Source of the DNA: Aphis gossypii
Taxonomy: Eukaryota; Arthropoda; Insecta; Hemiptera; Aphididae
Direction of reading: 5' to 3'
Assembly: GCF_020184175.1 (NCBI RefSeq)
Contig: NW_026083109.1
Location: 124,001 to 188,000, forward strand
DNA length: 64,000 nucleotides
Both the position numbers and the translations under genes were made by a program. Under the pieces are notes generated by a model. That model saw only the letters and a list, made by a program, of their open reading frames with translations, was not told where the DNA came from and ran no database searches. Positions 44,200-56,210 of this stretch are shown in pieces (positions within the stretch are counted from its first letter, which is position 1; each line of letters opens with the position of its first letter).

Positions 44200-44774
44200 A
44201 CAGTATACATGCAAATGGTAAAAGTGGTTCAATTTGTTTTGTTGGAGAATCCATTAATCATAAAGAAATAATCTGCAGCACAACATTGCTTCAAGATCAA
44301 AAGAAAAAGACACACTTAGAAGCAATTGAAGTTATCATTGAAAATATTACCTATATTGGGATATATTCATCGCCAAATTTTCCTGTACAGAAGCTTTGTG
44401 ATTTCATTGAAACGGTAGCTTCCACCAAAAACAATGTTATCTTTATTGGTGATTTCAATGTAAACTTCAACAAACCGCCAAAACAACTAGTTCAAATATT
44501 AAAACATTTCAATTACAAAATATTGGTTGACGGTATTACTACAGATCACGGAACAACCATTGACAATGTCATTACAAATGTTGACATTGCAGCTTTGGTG
44601 TACGAGTCCCTCATAAGTGATCACAGACCTATTCTGGTTATGGACATAGATACTTTCAAGGAAATAGAAAAATATTCTGAGACTGTTGATGACCAAATTG
44701 TACAAGAAGAAGTCAAAAACAATTTTATTAAACCAAACGTTCCTGCAATCCACCTTCAACCATCAAATTCCTGA
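44200..44774 (+). pseudogene. Helentron C-terminal endonuclease domain
   Basis: The continuation after a frameshift reads IFIGDFNVNF, GTTIDNVITN and SLISDHRPILV, which are the GDFN and SDH motifs of APE-type nucleases (EEP fold). This domain is the defining addition of Helentrons over canonical Helitrons. The stop is at 44772-44774. Confidence 0.85.
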
Positions 44775-45279
44775 TTTCGTTCTCGAGAAATTCCCCCATC
44801 ATTATTCCTACCTCGTTTATTGTAACGGGTGTCGTAAGTAGTTCATCAACACTAAACACCGAATATGATAAATAAACTAATAATAAAATAAAATAACATT
44901 AAACTTACATTGGAGGTAAATCCTGATTTGGAGTATCAAATGCATTATTGTTGTTGTTGTTATTGTTGTTGTTGTTGTTGTTGTTTTTTTTATGTCTTGA
45001 AAATTCTCTATTATTAATAAAGAAATAAAAAAAAAGACTGCTAAATTAAACATTATGAAATGACACTAAACCTTCTCATGACAAATTTGTTTCATACTGA
45101 TTCAATAATCTATGATTATTTTAAATCAAATTATTTTAAGTGTATGGAAATGCTGAATAAAAAATCTAAGTAAAAAAAAATATGTATGTGAAAAAACATC
45201 TTACAATGTTTGGATTTCACATTACGTGCATAATTGGCATGTAAAGATTTGTGATGTGCTTGCAGATTCTTTGGTGATG
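44770..45279 (-). other. Possible spliced minus-strand gene with an asparagine repeat
   Basis: Three minus segments with splice-like borders look coding: 45279-45205 (SPKNLQAHHKSLHANYARN, donor GTAAGA), about 44985-44909 (Asn run from the ttg microsatellite, then AFDTPNQDLPPM, donor GTAAGT) and about 44849-44765 (VDELLTTPVTINEV and EFLENEIRNLMVEG). The last overlaps the Helentron end. Exon phases do not join cleanly. No family is recognised, so this is only a suggestion. Confidence 0.25.
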
Positions 45280-45469
45280 CTGTTGCAGGGATATGCACAT
45301 GTATACATATTTATTTATTTATTATTATTATTATTCAGTCTAATTATTAGGTTCGTGCATTTGTGTTTTGTACGTATTTAGGTGTATAGATATAGGTATA
45401 TAGATATATGTTTAAGTATATAATATAGGTATAAAGATAATGTGTACTACGAGATAACGGCTGAGCAGT

Positions 45470-45640
45470 GTACCGGTTGCAGCATCTAAGGCGGGGCGGG
45501 AGGTGGTGTGACGGCGGCGCTAACCATGGCTGAGCAGCGAGTGGTGGTACGGGTGGCGGTACTTTGGGTGAGTGGTAGGTCGCGGGAGTAGCGGTGGCAG
45601 CGGCGGTGGCGGTGATGGCCCCCCAGGGCCACCCAGTTAC
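45470..45640 (+). repeat. G-rich, GGT/GGC-biased segment
   Basis: The segment has many GG and GGG runs (gcggggcgggaggtggtg, ggcagcggcggtggcggtga) on the plus strand, in strong contrast to its AT-rich surroundings. It has G-quadruplex potential. No ORF of length crosses it convincingly. Confidence 0.6.
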
Positions 45641-45991
45641 TACATATTTCTTCTAAAATAGTTCAATAAAAAACCATTCCTTCGATGGCACGTAAATTAT
45701 TGAAATATAAAAATGTAAAACAATTCATACATATATAAAAAATATTAAAATATTAATTTTTTTTTTTAATAAAAAAACCAAAATAGTTGAATAAAAATTT
45801 TTATACACCATTCCATTGGTATCAGATAAATTATATCTATGATAAATCTATGTGAATTTATTTATTTTATATACATATACATAACAATCATGGATTGAGA
45901 GTAACGGAATGATCATTATCAGTTCGATTACAAAAATACATTAAATAAACAAATAAATATTTTAATATATATTAGAGAATTAAAATAAAAA

Positions 45992-46320
45992 ATGGAATCG
46001 CTTCAATATTTCCAAATTAGGTTTGTTAAATCTCGAATAGAGGAATCGAAAAATCGGGGTCTAGAGAACGATGTACTTACCAAAAGAGAAGAAGAACAGA
46101 AAAAATGGAAATAAGAGTGTTGAATAAAAAGATTCGAGAATTATATAACCAAAAAGTAACAATCCTTGTTGAAATAAACAAATTAAGAGATGAAAAAAGA
46201 AACATTTTAAACCAAAACAATTATTTTAACTATATTGGTTTAAAATGTGAAAGACGTTTAAGCCAACGTCTCTTCAATTTGTATAATTAACTAGATGATT
46301 TAAAAAATGGAAATTGTTAG
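45992..46320 (+). pseudogene. Polinton coiled-coil gene 1 relic
   Basis: ATG at 45992 (MESLQYFQIRF). The frame breaks at about 46105 (TAA after KKWK) and continues in another frame (MEIRVLNKKIRELYNQKV, INKLRDEKRN, CERRLSQR) to about 46290. It aligns in order with the Polinton gene at 8967-9288. It shows that a second, largely lost Polinton lies here. Confidence 0.65.
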
Positions 46321-47530
46321 TTTTGTTTAAATAATACTAATTTTTCATTATAATAGTTCCTTAGTATTTATTAACCTTTGTAAAGTTAGTTTTATTATTA
46401 TTATTATTCTTAAAACTTTTTAAATAATATATATATATATTATACATTTTGAATTTATTTATTTATTTTTTTTACTTTTACAATAATTTAAAAATTGTTT
46501 AATACAGAAACGGTAATTTAAATTAATCACGGAATAATGAATATTATTTGAACCAACAATAAAAGAAAATATTAAAATATTATAATTTATTTATTTATTA
46601 TTTATTTTTTTAATTAAACAGAAAGATGACCAGATGAAGCTATGTTTTCATGTGTTATACCATACAAAATATGGCGGGTTATGGCGTATCCATTTGCGTA
46701 TAGCGAAAACGATCTGTTAGATTTATTTAATAATTTTAACTATACACTGAAAAAAGTGTATATTGAAATTATGATAAATCGAAAATATCGTATTGTTCCA
46801 TGTTTTGTGTACTGAACAGTAACATAAATAATAATTTATATAAGTCAAATTTGTCTCGTTAGTTGCCATAGACAATTTCAAACAATTATAGGATTACAAA
46901 CTTATTCTCAATTCCGTAGGTGTATGAAATGTTCAAAATATTTAACAATAATCGATTTATATACTCAATATCAATTAACCAACTAATCCATTTACGACAT
47001 ATGAATTTCAACCAACAAATGGGGATTTGATGAATACTGTCCATTCTTAGTATTAAACAAGTAATACCTTTGGTTATACATTAATTTTAAATGAATCACT
47101 CACAAACTATTGATAAGTATTGTTGTTTATAATCAGTTCATATAATCGTAAAATTTTCATAGAAAATACCTTCTGTAGATGTGGTCGTTTGTATGAATCA
47201 ATGAATCAAGTGTGCAGATGGCAAAGCTCCAGTGACTTTCTTAGTTCAACATAACATTCGTTTGCTTGTTTGTTTTGTGTGTCACTTAGACGATTCGTTA
47301 ATATTTATAACCGACCTGGATCCGATTATTTGGTGGCTACAACGGTGTAGAATAACATATGTAACTAATAAAAAATTATAACTTTATCAAGTTTGTGATT
47401 GGTTTCTAAAATGTATATATTTTTTAAAAACAGTTTATAACAAGTGTTAATCATTTTAGTACCCTATTTTAATAATATATATTTTTTTTTTTGTATAAAT
47501 ATAATAATACAAAAAAAAAAAGTATTTTAT
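46321..47530. other. AT-rich DNA between Polinton relics, no gene recognised
   Basis: No intact ORF is seen. By position it would correspond to decayed Polinton sequence, but I cannot align it. Confidence 0.4.
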
Positions 47531-47534
47531 ACAA

Positions 47535-48130
47535 ATGGATTACTTATTTGATTTAATAAATCATATCAACAGTGAACTTACACGATTAAAACAACAAATA
47601 CATGATAACGAGGAGATGAAAATAAAATAAAAAATAAATGGTTTAGTTTTAATTAAGAGAAATATGAAAAATACTAAATACTGCTAAAAATTTTTATTAG
47701 ATCAGGGAAAAAATGAAAATTATAAAAGAAAAAAAGAAAAAAATGTAAAGAAAGAACGAGATCTAGTTATTTAACTAATAAAAAACTAAAATGAAATCAA
47801 GTCTGTGATAGATTTCTAAAATATATTTTTTTTAAAAAAAAAACATTTTATAACTAGTTTTAAACATTTTAGTATTTTGATAATAATACAAAAAAAACAA
47901 TTTTTTTAGAAATGGATTACTCAAATATGAAAAATACTCAGTTAAAACAATTTATTCAGATCTGGAAAAAATTTAAATTATAAAAGGAAAAATTAAAAAT
48001 TAAAGAAAGAACAAGAGCTAGTTATTAATTACTAATGACTATATGATTATGTTAGTTATCAGAGAGAGAATTTAGCTTATCATCAACATAGTGATTTTGA
48101 TATATTGTTATGTGATATAAATGCAATATA
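47535..48130 (+). pseudogene. Two degenerate copies of Polinton coiled-coil gene 2
   Basis: ATGGATTACTTATTTGAT (47535) and ATGGATTACTCAAATATG (47911) begin two decayed versions of the gene at 9441. The second retains the frame-like segment corresponding to YxxQRENLAYHQHSDF (about 48050-48100), matching the end of the intact gene. Leaders preceding both are duplicated (atttctaaaatatat..aaacattttataac). No intact ORF remains. Confidence 0.6.
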
Positions 48131-48297
48131 TATTATTTTATTATATATCTAATATATATTAGATTCTTATCGTTCTGACCTAAAATGAAATTGTTATAAC
48201 CACAGATATATATAAATACTAGTTAGCTGACTTGGAAATGATTTTGAAGTCCACAAAATGGCCGAAATTCTCTTATCTAAGAGGTAAATGTTTACAT

Positions 48298-49317
48298 CAT
48301 GAAGATTAGAGATAAGGAGACCAAACTCCGTATACAAAATATGGCCCGACAAAAGTCGCACGGTTATTCTGCCACTAGGAGCGCGTCGTTCGATTAGAGG
48401 GCTATGTTTCACCACATATTATATGTATTTTACTATAAATGTATGTTATTTTTGTATTTGAATGAAATATAAATTATCATTCATTACTTATTATCTGCTT
48501 ATATTAAAGTATACTTAAATATACAAGTAAAGTTCAAAAGGTGTTTCCTGTAAAAAAAGTTTAAAATTCAAAATATTCTATAATGACTACGAGTTTAATG
48601 AAAAATGGTATAGCTCTATGCCATCTTGCTAAAAGCTCTGTATTCTAAATAACATATGTAACAAATAATTAATAAGGAAAATTATTATTCATAAATAAGG
48701 TTAAGATATTTTGTTTTTTTTTACTTTGGGTGCTTTAAATAAACTTTTATTTTTTAATCCAATTGATTTTTGTTGTTTGACATCTAAAGCCTAACCAGTA
48801 TTACACCCTGGTACAAAACAGCACTTAACCATTTTTAATGTTTAGGTAAAAAAAATAAAAAATAATAATACAAATTATTTGAAACCTTATCATTGTATAC
48901 ATTGTCTATTTATAAATTTAATATTTTGATGAATTCAATAATAAATAATCATAATATGGAAATCATCTATGTCCATGTGTTTAATAGCTAATTATAATAA
49001 TATATTTGTTTTTTATTATTGAACCAATTTTAACCAATATCCCCCTAATTCTGTATATATGTTTTAGATCTGATCTCAATCATAAAGTAATAAATTATTT
49101 GCAAGGAATAATAAATCATGTTTAATTTGAAAAACATACATAATTCCTATTATATATAGTATAATAATACTACATGTCTACATTCTATAATAGTAAAATG
49201 TAGCCCTCTAATCGAACGATGCGCTCCTGGTGGCAGAATAACCGTGCGACTTTTGTCGGGCCACTTTAAAAACGGGCGGCTCATAGGAGTTTGGTCTCCT
49301 TATCTCTAATCTTCATG
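48298..49317. mobile_element. Non-autonomous P-type element (1020 bp) with 8-bp duplication
   Basis: The ends CATGAAGATTAGAGATAAGG (48298) and its complement at 49317 are long inverted repeats. They are flanked by the identical 8-bp gtttacat at 48290-48297 and 49318-49325. TIRs starting CATGA with 8-bp duplications are typical of the P superfamily. No transposase is encoded. A truncated relative is at 29780-30531. Confidence 0.88.
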
Positions 49318-49563
49318 GTTTACATATTCACAACACTGATACAGAATATCATTGTTATCAATTTAATATTTATCACATGAATATTAGACAATAGAAATTC
49401 TAAGATCATGATTTTAATTTTTATAACTCATATTATTAACTTTAGACTCATTAAACAGTTATATAAATTATTAATAAGTACATACCTACTTTTTGAAATA
49501 CTATTTCCTTATGTGTTTACATTGTTCAAAGTAAGATATAATGAAGTAAATATATTTTAATGT

Positions 49564-49930
49564 TTATGTATACATTAAACATTTTTTGCAATTCAAACAA
49601 TTTTTAGAAGAAAAAACTGATGGAACTGCATCAGTTTTTAAATGTAAACGTTGCCCATTAATATTTTTAAAATCTGAGTGAGTGAAATGTTTACTACTGC
49701 ATACCCTGCTATATTTTGTAGGAACAAATCCTTTTATTTGTATTGCATCTATCCACTTTTTTGTTATTTCTTTATTTAATAAAGGAAAACTAAAAATCAA
49801 AAGATAATGTACCTATACATTTTATTTAAACAATTTTTAAAATGATACTTACGAAAAAAAATGGATCCCATTATTTGCAACTCTTTTTCTGTTGCACTGC
49901 CAAACACAGCAAAAATAAACCATTTTGTAA
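49564..49930 (-). CDS. THAP-domain protein, two exons
   Basis: Exon 1 starts with ATG at about 49923 (MVYFCCVWQCNRKR) and ends at donor GTAAGT near 49853. Exon 2 begins after gatttttag (49798) and reads SFPLLNKEITKKW, SRVCSSKHFTHSDF and LKTDAVPSVF, to a stop at 49564. Together they contain the full C2CH THAP zinc finger (C-x4-C, C, H) and the terminal AVPSVF. Splicing restores IHFFSFP in frame. THAP domains bind DNA in P-type transposases and in host regulators. No coiled coil or catalytic domain follows, so it is either a short THAP gene or a P-element remnant. Confidence 0.65.
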
Positions 49931-50744
49931 AAAGAATACTACTTATGGCACATTACTATAAAAAACTAAAATTTATTAATTAGATGCCTACTTGTTTAAG
50001 AGAGCTAATCATTGTGCATCATCTTTTAAAAGATTGGTATGATAATAAAAATGTGTATAATATAGCAATCTATAAATATATATCCTTAATATGTTAGGTA
50101 TTATAATTATAATTATTTATTTTGATCTTGCATAATTGATTTATTCATATAGGTTATAATATTTGTATTTTGGCATGGGTAACAACTAAAAATTAATTAA
50201 TCAAAATCATTCTTAATAAAAGCAAATTAAATTTTACTAATTTAATGAATCATGAGCTTAAGGTTTTAACTTTTAGTCAAACGTATGAGCTGCAGATTTA
50301 ATTACACCCTATGTTTAGAGTTAATACAAGTAAATTTCAGCCTTCACCTAGTTTATTTTCTTTTATATTAAATTTATTTATTTGTTCTTTCTCTTTGTTT
50401 ACATTATTATATTGTAGTATGACTTAGGGACATATACGTTTATTTTTATATTTAGTTAATTTATTAAATGAACTCAGATCAACCAAACTCAAGCATGTGT
50501 GTATTGGATAAGCTTTAAACTTTTTTATTAAACATGTTTATCTGCATTGTATTTCTCGTTTATTATAATAAATAATATTATTATTGTTATTATTAATTAA
50601 CTAAAATAATAATAGAATTTAAGATAATAATTATATTTATTATAATTATATATTATTAATACATTTTTAATAGTTTTGTTTCCCTCCATAACATTATTAC
50701 GGTTTATCACTTTATCATAATATATATTTTGTAAACATTCACCT
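49931..50744. other. AT-rich, no gene recognised
   Basis: No coding or RNA signal is seen up to the LTR start at 50745. Confidence 0.45.
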
Positions 50745-50932
50745 TGTGGTGATACGGTGTTATCACCACTACACCGCGGACGCAGTGTCGCGGTGTTTAT
50801 CGTCGCCGCGTTAGCGCACAATTATTGTATCATTATATTATCGTATTATTGTATTATTATATTATTGTATTATTGTATTATTATTATATTATTGTGTTAT
50901 ATCTATGTATGTGCATTTTAGCGACGCGCGAT

Positions 50933-53900
50933 CATAGATAATAAAGAATGGATAGGCCATTTGTGCTTATCATACGGGCATGAATTAGAAATAATTTTGA
51001 GGTTATAGAGGTCTTAACACAAATAGATAACAGAATTAGGATTAATCAATAATCATAGAATAGATAATAAACTTTAATTCATAGATCAGTATAATATTAT
51101 ATAGCTTTATTTGTTATTTCATTATTTGTCAATATTATAATATTAGTGTAATATGTAAGTTTATAAATTAATAAATAATAATAAAACAATTAATACAATA
51201 TTCAAGCATATTTTAAATAATATAATAATAAATAAATCACTCATGTCTAAAATGTACTAATTTCGTCAATTTTGACCTTGTTTTTCCAGATTTAATATTT
51301 ACATCATTTATTTTACGTAGCTCGTGGAAAACTCTAATGTCTACGTATGTCACAGCAATTAAATTAATAAGCTTGTTTTGATAAGTATCTAAAGCAGAAG
51401 TTTGACTTTGGCAACTAAATAGGCATGTATTATTTGTTTTATATAAACTGGATTTCAATTTATTTAATAAATACAATTTATTTCTAGTACTACTAAAATA
51501 AATTGGTTCATGTGCCCTAAATATTCTTTCCACTTCCTCACATATAGTTTTCACACTTTTACTAGGAATTATCAACCCTCCTCGATTCTTCAAAGTTATT
51601 AAAATATTTTTATTATCATTATTACATCCAGGTTTTATCAAGAAGTTTGGCAAGATTGGCAATCAACTTTTTTCAACAACTTTTTCACTACAAATCCAGC
51701 TATATAATGACATGTGTCTTCCATATATTTAGTCATATTTATGTACGTTTCAAAGTAATCGTGATCATCTAGATGTCTTTCTGGTAACCAATGACTATTT
51801 AGATTGAACATAACATTTTTCTCAATTTTACTTGTATTTACTGATAAATTTTTTGTATTTTCTAACATTGAGCAATTTCCAAATACAGAACCCACAACTT
51901 CATTGTGAATTATAATTCTCTTGTATGCAGCTTTAAATTCCCTACAAGTAGGATTATTATTATACCCCAATCGACTTCTGATTGCAGAAAATGTTGTCTC
52001 AATATGGTCTTGACTGATCTTATATGTTGGAAAAAAATATAAATCTGTTTTTGCCAATAGGTCGTGGAACATAGATATTGCATTTTGTAGACTTAAAATT
52101 AACCCTACAAAACCTGTTTTTCTACCAGAGTTAATAACTTTTACACCCCCGGGAAATTCTTAAGTCTTGATATATGGTATAAAATCTTGCATAAATCTTG
52201 TGTACTGCTCAATAGTATCACTTGAAATAGCTTTATTATATGGATTTTTTGAAAACTTTGACCTACTATTTAAAATATCAAAAGCATTATTTATGTACCT
52301 GATGAATTCTGCTGTTGGTTCTACATCACTAAAGAGATCATTTTGATTTTTTAAGTAACTTAGTGCATCTACTACACTGTCACTAAGTGTCTGGGCAGCC
52401 AGACGAACATTCATTTTTTCGTTATGAAATTCAATGTGTCGTTTGGTTAGTTTAGTCCCTGCCCTTAATCCTTCTTGCTGTTCAATTTCGTATAACATTT
52501 TTATATATTTCCAACATATGTTTTCTCCTTTTGAATTTATTATTACTGATTTGAATTCCCATGCATTACGTATCAGTTTAAGCATATGGGCAGGGTCATA
52601 GTATATATAAAGTTTTTGTCCATGATTATTTATTATATATGGATTTCCATTATCTATATTAAAATTTGCACCAAGTTCTGTACACATTTTACTATTAACT
52701 GATGCACCATCAAATGTCACAGAACATAAATGTATACCTGTATCATATAAAAGGTCAATAGCTTTAGTTAATAAATTGGCTCTCTCACCTCCACTTAATC
52801 CATCTATTAAAAAATATGCAATTGGCATTTTCCAATATCCATTAATTCCTACTATTAAAAATAGCAATGCATTTTTAGCCAATGGTATATCATCATTTTC
52901 ATATGAGTATTCTGCACCCATATTAATATAGCCGTGTATCTTTTTTTGACTGTCCATTTCAACATAACGTCTTATGCACATTTCGTCAATGACTAAATTG
53001 CAGTAAATTGGACGATTTTTTGCCTCATTAGCAATTGCTTCAAAGGATTCCTTGGTGAAACCTGGGTTCCCATCTACAACCATATACCACCTACGTAGTG
53101 TCCTAGGATGAGGAAGTAATTTACCAAAAGTTTTTCTAATATAATTATACGCTTTAGGAGAATAATACTGGAGGGTTACAGAAAATTGTTTAATTTCTTC
53201 TGTATAAGGCTGTTTTTTTCCAGACAGACCATTTTTAACGAGTTTTTCTAGTATATCTGAACCCAGTGCCTAATTAAAAAATTGACTTTAAAATATTATG
53301 GTAAATTGTGAGAAAGGATTATAAAAAATAGTAAAATTCAAACACAAAATTATATTATATTAGAACAAGTACAATATTAGTTAAGAATAACATTCAAGGA
53401 TACATACAAGTGTTTCCCAAACCAAGAGTCGAACATTGCACTTATGATTACAATTTTCATATTGTATTAATTTTTTTATTTTTATTTATTTATTTATTAT
53501 TTGTATTTGTTATTCAGTATTGTTTTATAAAAATTCAATGATAAAATTGATTACAAAAAAATTTTAATTATTTATGGCACACTTGATTTTTTTTTAGTAG
53601 AGGTTACGTACCCCATAAAGATTAAATAATTTATGAGTCGCTATTGCAAAAAGTTTAGGGAACACTGCAATATACTTAATACTACATATCATATAACATA
53701 AAATATCAAAAGATACTAAAGATATTAAATTAATATATAAACATAATATAACAAAAATTACGTTGTTAATTTTCAAATTTTGTTGTTAATGACATTTCAT
53801 TGTTTTATTTGATGTAGGTACTAGGTACCTATGTGTTGACAATAACAAAGTCTGGTTAAGTTCTCCCATGAACATGTAAACAATTTATTAGTAAACAATT

Positions 53901-55793
53901 AATTAGTAAACAATTAAAATTAGAATAATGATGGGTACCTTTAAATTATCAGCAGCAAAATCTGTCATTAATGACTTCTTCTTCAGAATCTCCAATAAAT
54001 CATTTAATGTTTCGACTTTTTTCTCTAAACGTTTACACTTTTGTTTCAGATTTTTATTTTTCTCCTCAGTTGTGAAACAGTTGTGTTTAATAACTTTAAA
54101 ATTTCTTGCAGCACGATTAGGTGTTTCAAAATCTCTTAAACTCAAATCACCAAATCGACTACTATTCCAAATAAGTTTTTTTTTAGGACATCTAGTGTTA
54201 ACAAATACCATTTAAATGAAGCTTGAGTAATTTAGTATAGGTAGGTAAATAGTTTTAAAAAATATGAAACATATTACATACATTTTGGGAGAAGTCACTT
54301 CAGAAGATAGTTCTTCCTTCTTCCGTTTAGGTGTTGAAGGTGTTCTATAAATCACTCTAGAAAACAGACATTATTAATGTATTTGGTACAGAAATCGTAA
54401 TACATAATTTTAACTTTTGATAAATAAAATACTTACTGTGAATAGTTATCAGTTCCAGAAGTATTAGATATTGGTGAGCAAGATTCACCATCAGAATTAT
54501 GAACAACACTAAAAAGAAAGTTTTTTTTAATTTTAATTTGCAACAATAAATAAAATACCTACATATTTAACATTTTTGGAGATGAATGTACAGCATTGGC
54601 ACTAGAAAACAGGCATAATTAATATTTTGTATAGTGCAGTAATGGTTACTGGTTATACTTAGTTTTAACTTTTAAAGTACAGTAATACGTATATGTACAT
54701 TAGTTTTAATTTATAACAAAAAAATACATACTATGAAGTCCATACAGTCCAAAGACTAGGTATTGGTGAGCAAGATTCACATCAGAATTATGAACAACAC
54801 TAAAAAGAAAGTTTTTTTTAATTTTAATTTGCAACAATATATAAAATACCTACATATTTAACATTTTTGGAGATGAATGTACAGCATTGGCACTAGAAAA
54901 CAGGCATAATTAATATTTTGTATAGTAATGCCAGTAATGGTTACTGGTTATACTTAGTTTTAATTTTTAACAAAAAAATACATACTATGAATAATTATCA
55001 GGTTCAGAAGTACAAGTAATTGGTGTGCAAGACTCATTATCTGAACAATATTGAACAACGCTAAAATGAAAGTTTTTGTTGAACTACATTTTATACTTAA
55101 ATTTTCATTAATAAATAAAATACACTATTCTTACAATGGTATAACATCTGGCTTTAATATTTTTCTAGCATTACTAAATATATAACAATCACTTGTAAAG
55201 TGATTTCCGCAAACATATTGCCAATCACCAATTTGTTGCAACCCTAATGCTGATGCCCATTTTTGCCTTTTTTCCAAATTCTTAGGAAATCTAACCATCA
55301 TAATTATTAATTAACATTGAATATCTGCTATTACTAATTTAAAATAATCTATAAGGGACTATGACCCTACCTATGAAATGGTAAATCTTTATTATCCTTC
55401 GATGAAACATTACAAACTTTGTAAATATGAACCATAGTTCTAATATAAATATTCAATTTGGACTTAGGAGTAAACTAGTCAAAATAAATGATGAAATGAA
55501 TAATAATATAGGTAACAGCCAACAGGTACAATTACTACAATTAAATTTATATTATTATACAATATACAATAGTTATATTACATTTTATAATAATAATTTT
55601 AATAATTTATAAATTCCAATATCTATTATCTATACATCCATCAATGATAATAATCACAAAATATAATTTATGATAAGACCTCTGCTAGAGTGAGAGGCAT
55701 TAATAAAATCTGTCTTTCTCTCTTCCCCATTCCGGCACACTTCCCTCTATACGATTAATATAGCGATGGCCTATCCATTCTTTATTATCTATG
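50933..55793. mobile_element. P-superfamily transposon, 4.86 kb, near complete
   Basis: It has 28-bp perfect TIRs (starting CATAGATAATAAAG at 50933, mirrored at 55766-55793) and a 10-bp subterminal inverted repeat agaggtctta (51007-51016 and 55674-55683). The 8-bp duplication cgcgcgat lies at 50925-50932 and 55794-55801. Drosophila P elements have the same architecture (31-bp TIR, 11-bp internal repeat, 8-bp duplication). One spliced minus-strand gene fills it. Confidence 0.93.
51237..55435 (-). pseudogene. THAP9/P-type transposase gene, multi-exon, with a stop and a frameshift
   Basis: Exons inferred: 55435-55371 (MVHIYKVCNVSSKDNKDLPF), 55290-55135 (RFPKNLEKRQKW, VCGNHFTSDC, KPDVIP), small repeated exons (55060-54986, 54799-54732, 54508-54437, and possible 54893-54855 and 54602-54564), 54356-54282, 54191-53939 (leucine-rich coiled coil) and 53270 onward. 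Exons 1-2 join in frame to a THAP finger. The long exon has the HTH block LQYYSPKAYNYIRKTFGK, then the RNase H-like catalytic core (CNLVIDEMCIRRYV, SVTFDGASVNSKM, DPAHMLKLIRNAW) and the C-terminal YKISQDHIETTFSAIRSR block. A TAA at 52160 interrupts it in frame and a frameshift lies near 51650. It would recognise the element's own TIRs. Confidence 0.88.
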
Positions 55794-56210
55794 CGCGCGA
55801 TCTCGCGCTACCCCCCGCCAGCCCGTACGAGCGACCGTTCGCGACTCTCGAACCGTGAAGTCCGAAAAAGCTCCCTCCCGACTTTTGTTTTTCTAACGTG
55901 TCTTTTTTGTCAACCGACCTGTTTTGTACGACCTCGTGGTCCGCCGAATTTATATATATTGCTCGAGTTGCGTACTTACACGTTTCTCACCTATACTCTT
56001 TTACTGCCGTGTAAACATTTATTTTGTTGTATTAATAAAGTTTTCATTTTTTTTACACTCGAAATCTGACTCATTTTGCTTTCGATTTCCCGTTTTCGCT
56101 CTCTAACCGGTGTCAAGCAACGACATTCTCAACTTATACGCGATTGATCAAAGTCGTGTAAGTTGTTGGTTGATAGTGCGCCACAGTACACACCACTATC
56201 ACCACAACCT

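Larger units (their letters stand above)
39830..44780 (+). mobile_element. Helentron (Helitron with endonuclease), termini not located
   Basis: The order of Rep (HUH), PIF1-like helicase and C-terminal endonuclease/exonuclease/phosphatase domain on one strand is that of Helentrons. Neither end is identified; Helitron-type elements lack TIRs and target duplications. The gene is interrupted by several frameshifts upstream of a long open helicase. Confidence 0.85.
50745..56206 (+). mobile_element. Solo LTR interrupted by a P-type transposon
   Basis: The LTR runs from TGTGGTGATA (50745) to TATCACCACA (56206) and is flanked by the 4-bp duplication acct (50741-50744 and 56207-56210). Without the inserted element and one 8-bp duplication it is about 593 bp. 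The right part holds a TATA box (tttatatatattgc, about 55950) and AATAAA (about 56034), so it reads on the plus strand. It is GC-rich relative to the surroundings. Confidence 0.85.

Noticed and set aside
55791..56106. ORFs in the right part of the LTR
   Set aside because: They start at the P-element junction and cross the TATA and poly(A) signals, so they are incidental.
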